64,000 bases of DNA from an uncultured Eubacteriales bacterium (lineage in GTDB: Bacteria > Bacillota > Clostridia > Lachnospirales > Lachnospiraceae). The translations under genes were made by a program, and so were the position numbers. Location of the stretch: positions 1 to 64,000 of the forward strand of contig CASEML010000019.1 of the NCBI GenBank assembly GCA_949289145.1. The letters are read 5' to 3'. Below the pieces are notes generated by a model. The model searched no databases. It saw nothing but the letters and a program-made list of their open reading frames with translations, and was not told the DNA's origin. This document shows, piece by piece, positions 18,006-29,500 of this stretch. Every line of letters starts with the position of its first letter. Position 1 is the stretch's first letter.

Positions 18006-18541
18006 CGGCAAAAACTTATGGGGACTCATTGTTTGAACTGGCATTGGAGGAAGGAAAAATAGATCTTTTTTTAAAAGAAGCTAAATTTGTACAGCAGGTT
18101 CTTGATGAAAATGAAGATTTAGTCAAGCTGATGACACACCCTAAAATTAGTAAAGAAGAAAAAGAAAATGTGATTGAAAACATATTTAAGTCAAATATCA
18201 GTGATGAGCTGACAGGATTTCTTGTGATTGTGATAAAAAAAGGAAGGTTCAAGGAAATAAAATCCATTTTTTCCTATTTTATTGCAAAAGTAAAAGAATA
18301 TAAAAAAATCGGTGTAGCATTTGTTACCACGGCAGTAGAGCTTAAGCAGGAACAAAAGGAAGCACTGGTAAAGCGGTTAATTGAAACCACAGAGTATGAA
18401 ACAATGGAAATGAATTACACTACAGATTCTTCATTGATCGGCGGCATGATAGTGCGGATCGATGACAGAGTTGTGGACAGCAGCATAAAACATAAGTTGA
18501 ATGATTTAACAAGAGATTTGTTGAAAATTCAGTTAGCATAA
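17993..18541 (+). CDS. atpH: F1Fo ATP synthase subunit delta
   Basis: A 182-aa stalk subunit that connects F1 with subunit b. The N-terminal helical domain starts with AKTYGDSLFELALEEGK, and the C-terminal part has the family's SLIGGMIVRIDDRVVDSSIKH. It starts inside the end of atpF, in the fixed order b-delta-alpha. Confidence 0.95.
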   Translation: MAKLAAKTYGDSLFELALEEGKIDLFLKEAKFVQQVLDENEDLVKLMTHPKISKEEKENVIENIFKSNISDELTGFLVIVIKKGRFKEIKSIFSYFIAKVKEYKKIGVAFVTTAVELKQEQKEALVKRLIETTEYETMEMNYTTDSSLIGGMIVRIDDRVVDSSIKHKLNDLTRDLLKIQLA

Positions 18542-18548
18542 GAAATGA

Positions 18549-20072
<1,524 letters not shown>

Positions 20073-20120
20073 ACGGAAGGTTATGTGCGTTAGGAAAATA
20101 AGAGCAGGGAGGGTGATATC

Positions 20121-20972
20121 ATGGCATCAATGAGAGATATCAAACGGCGTAAAGTCAGTATTCAAAGCACACAGCAGATTACAAAAGCCATGAAGCTTAC
20201 TTCAACGGTAAAACTGCAGAAAGCAAAGACAAAAGCGGAACAATCCAAGCCGTATTTTGATTTTATGTATGAAACAGTGAATTCTATGCTGTCCAGATCC
20301 GGAAACATTAACCACCCTTACCTGAAGGCAAAAGATACCGGAAAGACCGCCATTGTTGTGATTACATCCAACAGAGGGTTGGCAGGGGGTTATAATAATA
20401 ATATCATAAAACTTGTAACAGAGTTTGAGGTTCCAAAGGAGAACATGGTAGTTTACACCATAGGTTCTAAAGGAAGAGATGCACTGGAACGGAGAGGCTA
20501 TGAAATAAAGGAAGATTATTCTGATATCGTAGAGGATCCTCAGTATAGTGAGGCAAACATGATCAGCAGAGACTTGTTGACTGCATTTGAGCAGGGGGAG
20601 ATCAAAGAGATTTATCTTGCATACACCTTCTTTAAAAATACAGTAAGTCATGAGCCTAGAAGAATTAAGCTTCTGCCGGTGGAAATCAGCCAGGAAGAGA
20701 CAGATGCAAAAAGTATTCCCATGAATTATGAACCGGGAGAAGAAGAAGCTTTGGATATGATAATTCCAAAGTATATTACAAGTATTGTTTATGGTGCGTT
20801 AATGCAGGCAGTAGCCAGTGAAAACGGAGCCAGAATGCAGGCAATGGATTCGGCAACAAGCAATGCAGAAGAAATGATAGATTCGCTATCATTGTTATAT
20901 AATAGGGCACGACAAGGCTCAATTACTCAGGAATTAACTGAGATCATAGCCGGTGCCGAAGCAATAAGCTAA
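20121..20972 (+). CDS. atpG: F1Fo ATP synthase subunit gamma
   Basis: A 283-aa rotor shaft subunit. The N-terminal helix starts MASMRDIKRRKVSIQSTQQITKAM in outline, and the C-terminal helix contains ENGARMQAMDSATSNAEEM, both conserved in gamma. AGGGAGGGTGATATC precedes the ATG. It lies between atpA and atpD. Confidence 0.97.
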   Translation: MASMRDIKRRKVSIQSTQQITKAMKLTSTVKLQKAKTKAEQSKPYFDFMYETVNSMLSRSGNINHPYLKAKDTGKTAIVVITSNRGLAGGYNNNIIKLVTEFEVPKENMVVYTIGSKGRDALERRGYEIKEDYSDIVEDPQYSEANMISRDLLTAFEQGEIKEIYLAYTFFKNTVSHEPRRIKLLPVEISQEETDAKSIPMNYEPGEEEALDMIIPKYITSIVYGALMQAVASENGARMQAMDSATSNAEEMIDSLSLLYNRARQGSITQELTEIIAGAEAIS

Positions 20973-20988
20973 AGGAGTGAGTGCATAA

Positions 20989-22380
<1,392 letters not shown>

Positions 22381-22391
22381 GGGGTGATACT

Positions 22392-22793
22392 ATGGCAGAG
22401 TTAATGAAATTGCAGGTTATATGCCCTGATAGAATGTTTTATGAGGGTGAAGTCTCCATGGTGGAGTTAAATACCACTGAGGGAGAAATGGGTATCTATC
22501 CAAAACATATTCCACTGACCAGTATTTTGGCACCAGGAATTTTAACCATAACGGAAGAAAATGGATTGAAAAATGCTGCATTACATTCTGGGTTTGTGCA
22601 GATTCTTCCGGAAAAGGTGACTATTATGGCAGAAGTCGCAGAATGGCCCAATGAAATTGATCTGGACAGAGCGGAGGCCGCCAGAGACAGAGCTGAGGAG
22701 AGAATCAGGACGAAAAACAGTAAAACGGATATGGCCAGAGCAGAAACCGCGTTGCAGAGAGCCATTGCCCGAATAAATGTAATCAAACATTAA
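22392..22793 (+). CDS. atpC: F1Fo ATP synthase subunit epsilon
   Basis: A 133-aa subunit with an N-terminal beta barrel (LQVICPDRMFYEGEVSMVELNTTEGEMGI) and two C-terminal helices that can inhibit the enzyme (LDRAEAARDRAEERI ... ARAETALQRAIARI). It is the last structural gene of the operon, 11 bases after atpD. Confidence 0.96.
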   Translation: MAELMKLQVICPDRMFYEGEVSMVELNTTEGEMGIYPKHIPLTSILAPGILTITEENGLKNAALHSGFVQILPEKVTIMAEVAEWPNEIDLDRAEAARDRAEERIRTKNSKTDMARAETALQRAIARINVIKH

Positions 22794-22804
22794 ATGAAAT
22801 GTAT

Positions 22805-22863
22805 AAAAGACTTTTTATCTGGTAATACTTGGAATAAGTATAAAAGATAGGAGGTCTTTTTTT
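22805..22863 (+). terminator. terminator-like hairpin embedding the ywmB ribosome binding site
   Basis: AAAAGAC (22805-22811) pairs with GTCTTTT (22854-22860), ATCT (22817-22820) with AGAT (22845-22848), and ATACTT with AAGTAT (22825-22841). Seven T residues run up to the ATG at 22864. The AGGAGG at 22849-22854 lies in the 3' arm, so the fold would both reduce readthrough from the ATPase operon and hide the ribosome binding site. Confidence 0.55.
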
Positions 22864-23616
22864 ATGAAAAAAATAATAACGGCACTGGCTCTTGTATTGT
22901 GGATTGTAGCCATTATTCAGGGAATAGATATGTTAGGCGGAAATAAGGAAGCAGAAGTGATTCAGGCATTTAGCAGCATGAGTATGATGCAGGAAAACAG
23001 TAAAATCCAGTCTTATGGAAAGTTTAGTGGAGATTATCTGACGGTGGAAGAACAAAAACTTTTGTTGAAAACTATGGCAGAAGCGCTGGGAATTGTGGAT
23101 AACTATACCTTAGAGGAAAATAGTGACCAGTATGGAAGAAAAGTAACTCTTTTTTTAGATGGAGCAAAAGCAGATACAAAACTTGAATTTATTACAGAAG
23201 AAAAGGATGAAACAGAAGCTCATTCTATGGAGGTAAATCAGTACTTAAAAACGGAACTCCAAATTGAAGATTCCATTGAAAGTGCATTTTACTATGATGA
23301 TACAGTGAAAATGATCATGAATCGGTATTCTGAAACGCCGCAGACAGTTATTAATATTAACGGTCAGTACCAGGGAGAACTTGGAACAGAACAAAAAGAT
23401 ATCATTGCCATGGAACTGTTGGAAAAGTTAAAGGCAGAAGTGGTGGTAGAACACAGAGAAGACACATACGTTGTCTATGCTTATACACCGTTAATTGAGG
23501 AGTACAAAAAGGTGGGAGAAGATAAGATAAATCTTACCATAGCTATTATATATAATGAGGAACAGGATAAGACAGAAGTTTTGCTGGCTACACCATTGTT
23601 AAATGAGGATTTCTGA
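22864..23616 (+). CDS. ywmB: YwmB-like secreted/anchored protein (TATA-box-binding-like fold family)
   Basis: A 250-aa protein with an N-terminal signal or anchor (ITALALVLWIVAIIQGI) and a mixed alpha/beta body. Its length, N-terminal anchor and place directly after atpC match the YwmB family of Firmicutes (DUF1779). The family's role is unknown; it is often found near envelope or sporulation genes. The assignment rests mostly on synteny and general pattern, so it is moderate. Confidence 0.6.
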   Translation: MKKIITALALVLWIVAIIQGIDMLGGNKEAEVIQAFSSMSMMQENSKIQSYGKFSGDYLTVEEQKLLLKTMAEALGIVDNYTLEENSDQYGRKVTLFLDGAKADTKLEFITEEKDETEAHSMEVNQYLKTELQIEDSIESAFYYDDTVKMIMNRYSETPQTVININGQYQGELGTEQKDIIAMELLEKLKAEVVVEHREDTYVVYAYTPLIEEYKKVGEDKINLTIAIIYNEEQDKTEVLLATPLLNEDF

Positions 23617-23736
23617 ATAAAGAAGTACTGATTATAAAATCGTCCATAAGGCTGAATTGTTATAAAAATAAAGGAACAAAAATATACCTAGCTGCATATA
23701 TTAGTACTGTAATGTTGAAATAAATATGGAGGCAGT

Positions 23737-24435
23737 ATGGAATATAAAAAAACTGGAGAAACAAAGCCAAGAAATGTTTTCGGTTCCAATGTGACATCGC
23801 CAATGGGAGGACAGCCGCCAATGGGAGGTAGACCGTCAATGGGAGAGCAACCATCGATGATGCCGGGATACCAGCCACAGATGATGCCGGGATATCATCA
23901 ACGAATGATGCCAGGAAACACATATCCGCCAAGAAACTATCGTCCGCCAATGATGATGCCGCCTTATCCTGTATATCCGCCTAATATACCAATGCCGTAT
24001 TATTATGGGGATACTTTACAGGGAATGGAAGTGTGGAATGATAATGATTTTACGGAAGATGACTTGGATAAGGAATTAGAACAGATTATGGAAATGTATC
24101 CTTCCAGGGCAAAAGAAATCCAGAAAAAGGTTGTAGAAGTCTGTGATTCCATAGATTATGACGGAAGTATTTTGTATGATGAGTATCCAGATAAATTTGT
24201 ACTTAGCAAGTATTGTGATAAAATATTTCAGGATATGGAACCAACACAGGTAGAAATGGCATCAGAAAATTTGGAGAATCAGCAAGTGAACAGTGCAGCA
24301 AGACAGGGTGGCGGCGGAAGAGGACCATGCAGAAACTGCAGACCAAACGATGGTCGCCGAGACTTGATCGATGTACTATTTTTCAATGAAATATTCCGGA
24401 GAAGGTGCCGGAAAGGTAAATGCCGCAGATGGTAA
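23737..24435 (+). CDS. hypothetical protein with Met/Pro/Gly-rich N-terminus and Cys/Arg-rich end
   Basis: Not recognised. The 232-aa protein has a low-complexity first 95 residues built on SMGGQP, MMPGY and PYPVYPP-like repeats, an acidic helical middle (about 100-180, with EDDLDKELEQIMEMYPSRAKEIQ), and a basic tail with GGGGRGPCRNCRP and RRRCRKGKCRRW. There is no signal peptide or membrane segment. The N-terminus recalls spore-coat or inclusion-type proteins, but that is only an impression. It is a single-gene unit closed by a terminator. Confidence 0.65.
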   Translation: MEYKKTGETKPRNVFGSNVTSPMGGQPPMGGRPSMGEQPSMMPGYQPQMMPGYHQRMMPGNTYPPRNYRPPMMMPPYPVYPPNIPMPYYYGDTLQGMEVWNDNDFTEDDLDKELEQIMEMYPSRAKEIQKKVVEVCDSIDYDGSILYDEYPDKFVLSKYCDKIFQDMEPTQVEMASENLENQQVNSAARQGGGGRGPCRNCRPNDGRRDLIDVLFFNEIFRRRCRKGKCRRW

Positions 24436-24442
24436 TAAAGGA

Positions 24443-24472
24443 GAAAGGTTCCGCAAGCGGAACCTTTCTTTT
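24443..24472 (+). terminator. Rho-independent terminator
   Basis: An 11-bp perfect stem (GAAAGGTTCCG, loop CAAG, CGGAACCTTTC) followed by TTTT, eight bases after the stop codon. Confidence 0.9.
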
Positions 24473-24599
24473 GTATATGAATGTACATTGACAAGCCTAA
24501 TTAAAATTAAGAAAATCATAAACATTATACAAAAATTTTAGTTGAGGTTTTTACTTAAAGGAATTAAGATATATATAAGAAAAAATTTAGGGAGGAACC

Positions 24600-25736
24600 A
24601 TGGAGTTATCAGAATTATTAAATTGCGCACTGACCGGTGAGTTATCTGGAATCACAATTAGCAATGTGAGGAATAACGAACTTGGAGAAAAAATAAAAAT
24701 ACGTCCGGTATTGTTGAAAGATCAGTTAAAGTTTCAGGTGACTTTTTACCGGGGAACTAAGGTTATACATAAAAATTATGAAAAACAGGACTTGCTTGTG
24801 GATATTCCGTTGTGGCTTAGTGAATACTTTAAGCAGATGCAGGCAGAATATGCAGATATGCAGGCAAGTGTTCTGGTAAGCAAAAAAGGAAGAATAACCA
24901 TCAAAACAAAAGAGACAGGCTGTAAAAAAGCTACTGTGCTGGAACATAACCGGAAGAAAAAATATATTCTGGAGGAAGGTAAACCAGTACCATTTTTGGT
25001 GGATCTAGGAGTTATGAGCCGCAATGGAAAAATCGTTCATGCAAAATATGATAAATTTAAACAGATTAACCGTTATTTGGAATTTGTGGACGATATTTTA
25101 GAGCAGCTTCCAAAACACAGGGAAATTACCATTGTGGATTTTGGTTGTGGCAAATCATATCTAACCTTTGCACTGTATTATTTTCTAAACGAATTGAAAG
25201 GGTATCAGGTACAAATCGTAGGACTTGATTTAAAGGAAGATGTGATTGAACATTGTAATATACTCAGCAGAAAATATGGGTATCAGGATAAACTAAAATT
25301 TTATGTAGGAGATATTGCCGGTTATCAGGGACTGGCATCTGTAGACATGGTGGTAACGCTGCATGCCTGTGATACGGCAACAGACTATGCATTGGCAAAA
25401 GCAGTGGCATGGGGGGCAGAAGTAATTTTGTCGGTTCCATGTTGTCAGCATGAAGTAAACAGACAGTTGGAAAATGATATGCTGTCACCGGTACTGAAAT
25501 ACGGGTTAATTAAGGAAAGAATGGCAGCTTTGCTGACAGATGGTATCCGTGCACAGCTTTTGGAGGAACAGGGCTATCAGGTGCAGGTAATGGAATTTAT
25601 TGATATGGAGCATACACCCAAAAATATACTGATTCGAGCAGTGAAAGGTAAAAAGGCAGGCCGGAATCAGAAGCTGGATGATTGTATGAAAGAGCTTCAT
25701 ATCCAGCCGACTTTAAGCCGGCTTCTGAAACGGTAA
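24600..25736 (+). CDS. class I SAM-dependent methyltransferase (Methyltransf_32-like)
   Basis: A 378-aa protein. The SAM-binding motif I is VDFGCGKSYLTFALYY (about residue 178), the acidic motif II is GLDLKED, and the conserved block LHACDTATDYALAKA...VPCCQHEVN is characteristic of Methyltransf_32 proteins. The substrate is unknown; relatives are suspected to act on RNA or protein. The N-terminal 150 residues are a separate domain. GGGAGGAACC precedes the ATG. The following gene starts 27 bases later and may be co-transcribed. Confidence 0.8.
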   Translation: MELSELLNCALTGELSGITISNVRNNELGEKIKIRPVLLKDQLKFQVTFYRGTKVIHKNYEKQDLLVDIPLWLSEYFKQMQAEYADMQASVLVSKKGRITIKTKETGCKKATVLEHNRKKKYILEEGKPVPFLVDLGVMSRNGKIVHAKYDKFKQINRYLEFVDDILEQLPKHREITIVDFGCGKSYLTFALYYFLNELKGYQVQIVGLDLKEDVIEHCNILSRKYGYQDKLKFYVGDIAGYQGLASVDMVVTLHACDTATDYALAKAVAWGAEVILSVPCCQHEVNRQLENDMLSPVLKYGLIKERMAALLTDGIRAQLLEEQGYQVQVMEFIDMEHTPKNILIRAVKGKKAGRNQKLDDCMKELHIQPTLSRLLKR

Positions 25737-25763
25737 TGTGACAGATGGAGGTTATAACATAGA

Positions 25764-28298
25764 ATGAAAAAATACCTAATAAAAATTGCAGTACTGTCTA
25801 CGGTGTTTGTGCTTAGTGTGGTGATCATAAGTAAAATTATAAATCAGGGGAACACTGATATGACCGCAGAAATGGCAAATGCTACTTATCCGGTGATTAC
25901 TGCCATTGTAGGGGAGCATGAGGCAAACACGCTGCATGGTTATAGCAGTGAAATGCAGGCACAGTTTATGAGGGACACTATTACACCTCTTAATGAAGAC
26001 CGCAAACTTACCATTCAGGTGAAGGAAACAGAACTGGATATTAATGAAATTTCTTATGAAGTGAGAAGTCTGGATACCAAAAGGCTGGTAGAGGACAACA
26101 AAGTAAGTAGTTTTACAACAGACAATAACGGAATACAGGCAGAAATACCCATTAAGGATTTGATTGATAAGGGAACAGAATATATTCTGACCATTGTGCT
26201 TCACTGCGACGGAAATCAGGAAATTCGTTATTATACAAGAATAATAATGCCCAACAGCAATTATGCCGAGGAACTGATGGATTTCGCTGACGATTTGCAG
26301 AAAAAAATATATAGTAGGGACAAAAGCTACTCAGAAGATATTGTAAAATATTTAGAATCTAATTCCAGCGGAGATAATTCCACTTATAATTATGTAAATA
26401 TTCACTCCAGTTATGATCAGGTTACTTGGGGAGAACTGAATGTGAAAGTGGAATCTGAAACAATCCCACAAATCAAGGAATTATCTGATACCATAGGGAC
26501 GATTAATTATAACTATGTGGTTTCTATAGAAAAAGAAAATGGCGGTAAAGATTATCTTAATGTGAAAGAGTATTACTATATTCGCTATACTTCAAATAGA
26601 ATGTATCTGTTAGATTATGAACGGTTTGCCAGTGAAATTTTTACACCCACAAGTGAGCGGTTTGATGAAAATAAAGTAAATCTTGGTATTATTGATGAAA
26701 ATATGGAGTACGAAGAAAACATGGACGGAACCATTGTGAGCTTTGTTCAGGAAAATACATTATGGCAGTACAATAACAATACAGACAGAATTATAAAAGT
26801 ATTTGGATTTTATAATAATAATGTGTCAGATGTAAGAGATACTTATGATCAGCATAAGGTAAAGATAGTAAACATGGATGAAAATGGTAATATGCAGTTT
26901 ATGGTATGTGGTTACATGAACCGAGGGCGTCATGAAGGAGAAACAGGGATTGCCATGTATTATTATGACAGCACGATTAACTGTATTGAAGAAGAAGTAT
27001 TTTTACCCAGCACTAAGCCATATCAGCTGATAAAAGAAGATATTGATAATCTTATATATGTAAACCGTAATAATGAAATGTATATTTATTTGGAAGAAAG
27101 CTTGTATAAAATTGATCTGAGTGTTCACACTTATGAAGTGGTGGTGAGCGGACTGACGGAAGGAACCTATACCGTATCGGAAGATAACAGCATGATTGCA
27201 TGGCAGGATGAGTTAGACAGATATAACTCTCAGACCATTCATGTATTATCGCTGCAGGAAGGAAGCCAATATCAGGTGACGGCAGGAACACAGGAATGTA
27301 TAGCTCCGTTAGGTTTTATGCAGCAGGATTTTATTTATGGAATTGCCGTAAAAGACGATATAAAATATGATGTGACGGGTGTTATGAGATTTCCTATGTA
27401 TGCCATTTGTATCCGAAATGAGAAGGAAGAAGAAATCACTTACAGCAGAGATGGCATTTACATTATGGGTACAAGTCTTAAGGATAATGTGATTCAGCTG
27501 GAACGTTATGAAAAGCTATCCGATGGCTCTTATAAGCAAGTAGACAGTGACAGTATCATGAATAATGATTTTGTGGAAAATACCAATGTGACACTTACGA
27601 AAAAAGTAACGGACGAAAAAGAAACAGAAATGCAGCTGGAATTGGCATATAATATTTCAGAATCACAGCCAAAGCTTCTTATGCCCAGAGAAGTGGTGTA
27701 TGAGGAATCCAGAAATGTAGAAATTGAAGAAAACAAGAGCAACACAGCCGAAAATTATTATTATGTATATGCCCGTTATGGTATGATGGGGGTATATACA
27801 GATGCTGCTGAAGCAATTGAAACAGCTGATAATTATTCCGGCGTCGTATTGAATAAGGATCAAAATTACATTTGGGAGAAAATCAAACGGCAGACCAGCA
27901 CAAAGATTAATCAAGTATCATCTTCAGCAGTGGATGGGGAAAACAGCTTAGGTATTTGTCTGACACAGATGCTGACAGCGGCAGGCTATACAGTGGATGC
28001 CCAGCCTTTGCTGGAACAGGGAGAACCGCCTTTATCCATATTAAATAAATATGTGGAGGGGGATGTGCTTGATCTGACAGGTTTAAGTGTGGACAATGTA
28101 TTGTACTATGTCAGCAGAGGATATCCGGTATTAGCGGTTCTGGGGGAAAACAAAGGTGTTCTGATTGTAGGCTATGATGAATTTAATGTACTGATTTTGG
28201 ACCCGTCAAACGGCATAGAACCATACAAGAAAGGCTTAAATGACAGCCGGGAGTATTTTAATGATTTAGGAAATAATTTTATTAGTTTTGTAAATTAG
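25764..28298 (+). CDS. membrane-anchored extracellular protein with degenerate C39-like peptidase end
   Basis: An 844-aa protein with an N-terminal signal anchor (KIAVLSTVFVLSVVIISKI), a long extracellular part rich in Tyr/Asn/Glu with beta-propeller-like repeating strands (about 300-600), and a C-terminal region of about 150 residues resembling a papain-like C39 fold (SLGICLTQMLTAAGY ... GVLIVGYDEFNVLILDPSNG). In active relatives a His precedes the VVGYD strand; here the position reads ENKGVLIVGYD, so the catalytic His seems lost while a Cys is kept. A binding or scaffold role is more likely than proteolysis. It lies 10 bases before the aminopeptidase gene, suggesting an operon. Confidence 0.6.
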   Translation: MKKYLIKIAVLSTVFVLSVVIISKIINQGNTDMTAEMANATYPVITAIVGEHEANTLHGYSSEMQAQFMRDTITPLNEDRKLTIQVKETELDINEISYEVRSLDTKRLVEDNKVSSFTTDNNGIQAEIPIKDLIDKGTEYILTIVLHCDGNQEIRYYTRIIMPNSNYAEELMDFADDLQKKIYSRDKSYSEDIVKYLESNSSGDNSTYNYVNIHSSYDQVTWGELNVKVESETIPQIKELSDTIGTINYNYVVSIEKENGGKDYLNVKEYYYIRYTSNRMYLLDYERFASEIFTPTSERFDENKVNLGIIDENMEYEENMDGTIVSFVQENTLWQYNNNTDRIIKVFGFYNNNVSDVRDTYDQHKVKIVNMDENGNMQFMVCGYMNRGRHEGETGIAMYYYDSTINCIEEEVFLPSTKPYQLIKEDIDNLIYVNRNNEMYIYLEESLYKIDLSVHTYEVVVSGLTEGTYTVSEDNSMIAWQDELDRYNSQTIHVLSLQEGSQYQVTAGTQECIAPLGFMQQDFIYGIAVKDDIKYDVTGVMRFPMYAICIRNEKEEEITYSRDGIYIMGTSLKDNVIQLERYEKLSDGSYKQVDSDSIMNNDFVENTNVTLTKKVTDEKETEMQLELAYNISESQPKLLMPREVVYEESRNVEIEENKSNTAENYYYVYARYGMMGVYTDAAEAIETADNYSGVVLNKDQNYIWEKIKRQTSTKINQVSSSAVDGENSLGICLTQMLTAAGYTVDAQPLLEQGEPPLSILNKYVEGDVLDLTGLSVDNVLYYVSRGYPVLAVLGENKGVLIVGYDEFNVLILDPSNGIEPYKKGLNDSREYFNDLGNNFISFVN

Positions 28299-28308
28299 GA
28301 GGTAGAGC

Positions 28309-29424
28309 ATGGACGAAAGAATTAAAAAACTGGCAAAAAATCTAGTTACTTATTCCTGTAAGGTAAAAGAAGGTGAAAAGGTTTATATTAACTATATCGG
28401 GCAGGAAACAGAGGATTTGGCAAGAGCTGTGATAAAGGAAGTATACAAGGCAAAGGGAAGACCTTTCGTACATTATATCAGCAATGAGGTTTTAAGAGAA
28501 GTGTTAATGAACTGCGATGAAGAACAGCTGAAACTGATGGCAGAAATAGATGCACTGGAAATGTCAAAAATGGATTGCTATATTGGTATTCGCGGCGCAG
28601 ATAATGTTTCTGAACTTTCCGATGTACCAGAAGGCAAGATGAAGATGTATGATCAACTGTACCAGACGCCGGTACATCATGAGATTCGCGTGCCAAAAAC
28701 AAGGTGGGTGGTGTTGCGCTATCCAAATCATGCCATGGCACAGTTAGCATGTACCAGTACAGAGGCGTTTGAAGATTTCTACTTTGAAGTATGTAATCTG
28801 GATTATTCAAAGATGAATGAAGCAATGAAATCGCTGGTTGAACTGATGAATAGAACAGATAAAGTAAGAATGACAGGACCAGGAACGGATATCAGTTTTT
28901 CTATCAAGGACATTCCAGCAATTCCGTGCGCAGGTGAATTAAATATTCCCGACGGTGAAGTGTATACAGCACCGGTAAGAGATTCAGTCAATGGAACAAT
29001 TCAGTACAATACGCCGTCTATTTATCAGGGATTTACCTTCGAGAATGTATGTCTTACCTTTGAAAATGGAAAGATTGTAAAAGCCACAGCCAATGACACA
29101 GAACGAATCAACCAGGTATTTGATACAGATGAAGGTGCAAGATATATCGGAGAATTTGCAATTGGGGTGAATCCATATATCTTATCTCCAATGAAGGATA
29201 TTTTATTTGACGAGAAAATCTGCGGTTCCATCCATTTTACACCAGGAAATTGCTATGAGGAGGCGCCAAACGGAAATACATCTGCAATCCATTGGGATTT
29301 AGTATGGATTCAAAGACCGGAATACGGTGGTGGGGAAATTTACTTTGATGACGTATTAATTCGTAAGGATGGAAGATTTGTGATTTCAGAACTGGAAGGA
29401 TTGAATCCGGAAAATTTAAAATAG
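28309..29424 (+). CDS. M29-family (AmpS-like) metallo-aminopeptidase
   Basis: A 371-aa protein, the usual length for family M29. Visible metal-site elements are the Glu in CAGELNIPDGEV, the Glu in YIGEFAIGVNP, the His in SAIHWDLV, and the Asp in IYFDDVLIRKDG. These enzymes are cytosolic dinuclear metallopeptidases that remove N-terminal residues. There is no signal peptide. AGGAGGTAGAGC precedes the ATG, 10 bases after the stop of the preceding gene. Confidence 0.88.
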   Translation: MDERIKKLAKNLVTYSCKVKEGEKVYINYIGQETEDLARAVIKEVYKAKGRPFVHYISNEVLREVLMNCDEEQLKLMAEIDALEMSKMDCYIGIRGADNVSELSDVPEGKMKMYDQLYQTPVHHEIRVPKTRWVVLRYPNHAMAQLACTSTEAFEDFYFEVCNLDYSKMNEAMKSLVELMNRTDKVRMTGPGTDISFSIKDIPAIPCAGELNIPDGEVYTAPVRDSVNGTIQYNTPSIYQGFTFENVCLTFENGKIVKATANDTERINQVFDTDEGARYIGEFAIGVNPYILSPMKDILFDEKICGSIHFTPGNCYEEAPNGNTSAIHWDLVWIQRPEYGGGEIYFDDVLIRKDGRFVISELEGLNPENLK

Positions 29425-29455
29425 TATATTTATGATAATTCAACAAAAAATAAAA

Positions 29456-29483
29456 GCGCTGGAGCTATAATGCTCCACAGCGC
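29456..29483 (+). other. hairpin in the leader of the chemoreceptor gene
   Basis: GCGCTGGAGC pairs with GCTCC-AC-AGCGC around a 6-base loop, with a 2-base bulge. No T run follows, so it is not a terminator. It ends 7 bases before the GAGGTGG that serves the next gene. Confidence 0.45.
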
Positions 29484-29500
29484 AGTAATGAGGTGGTATT

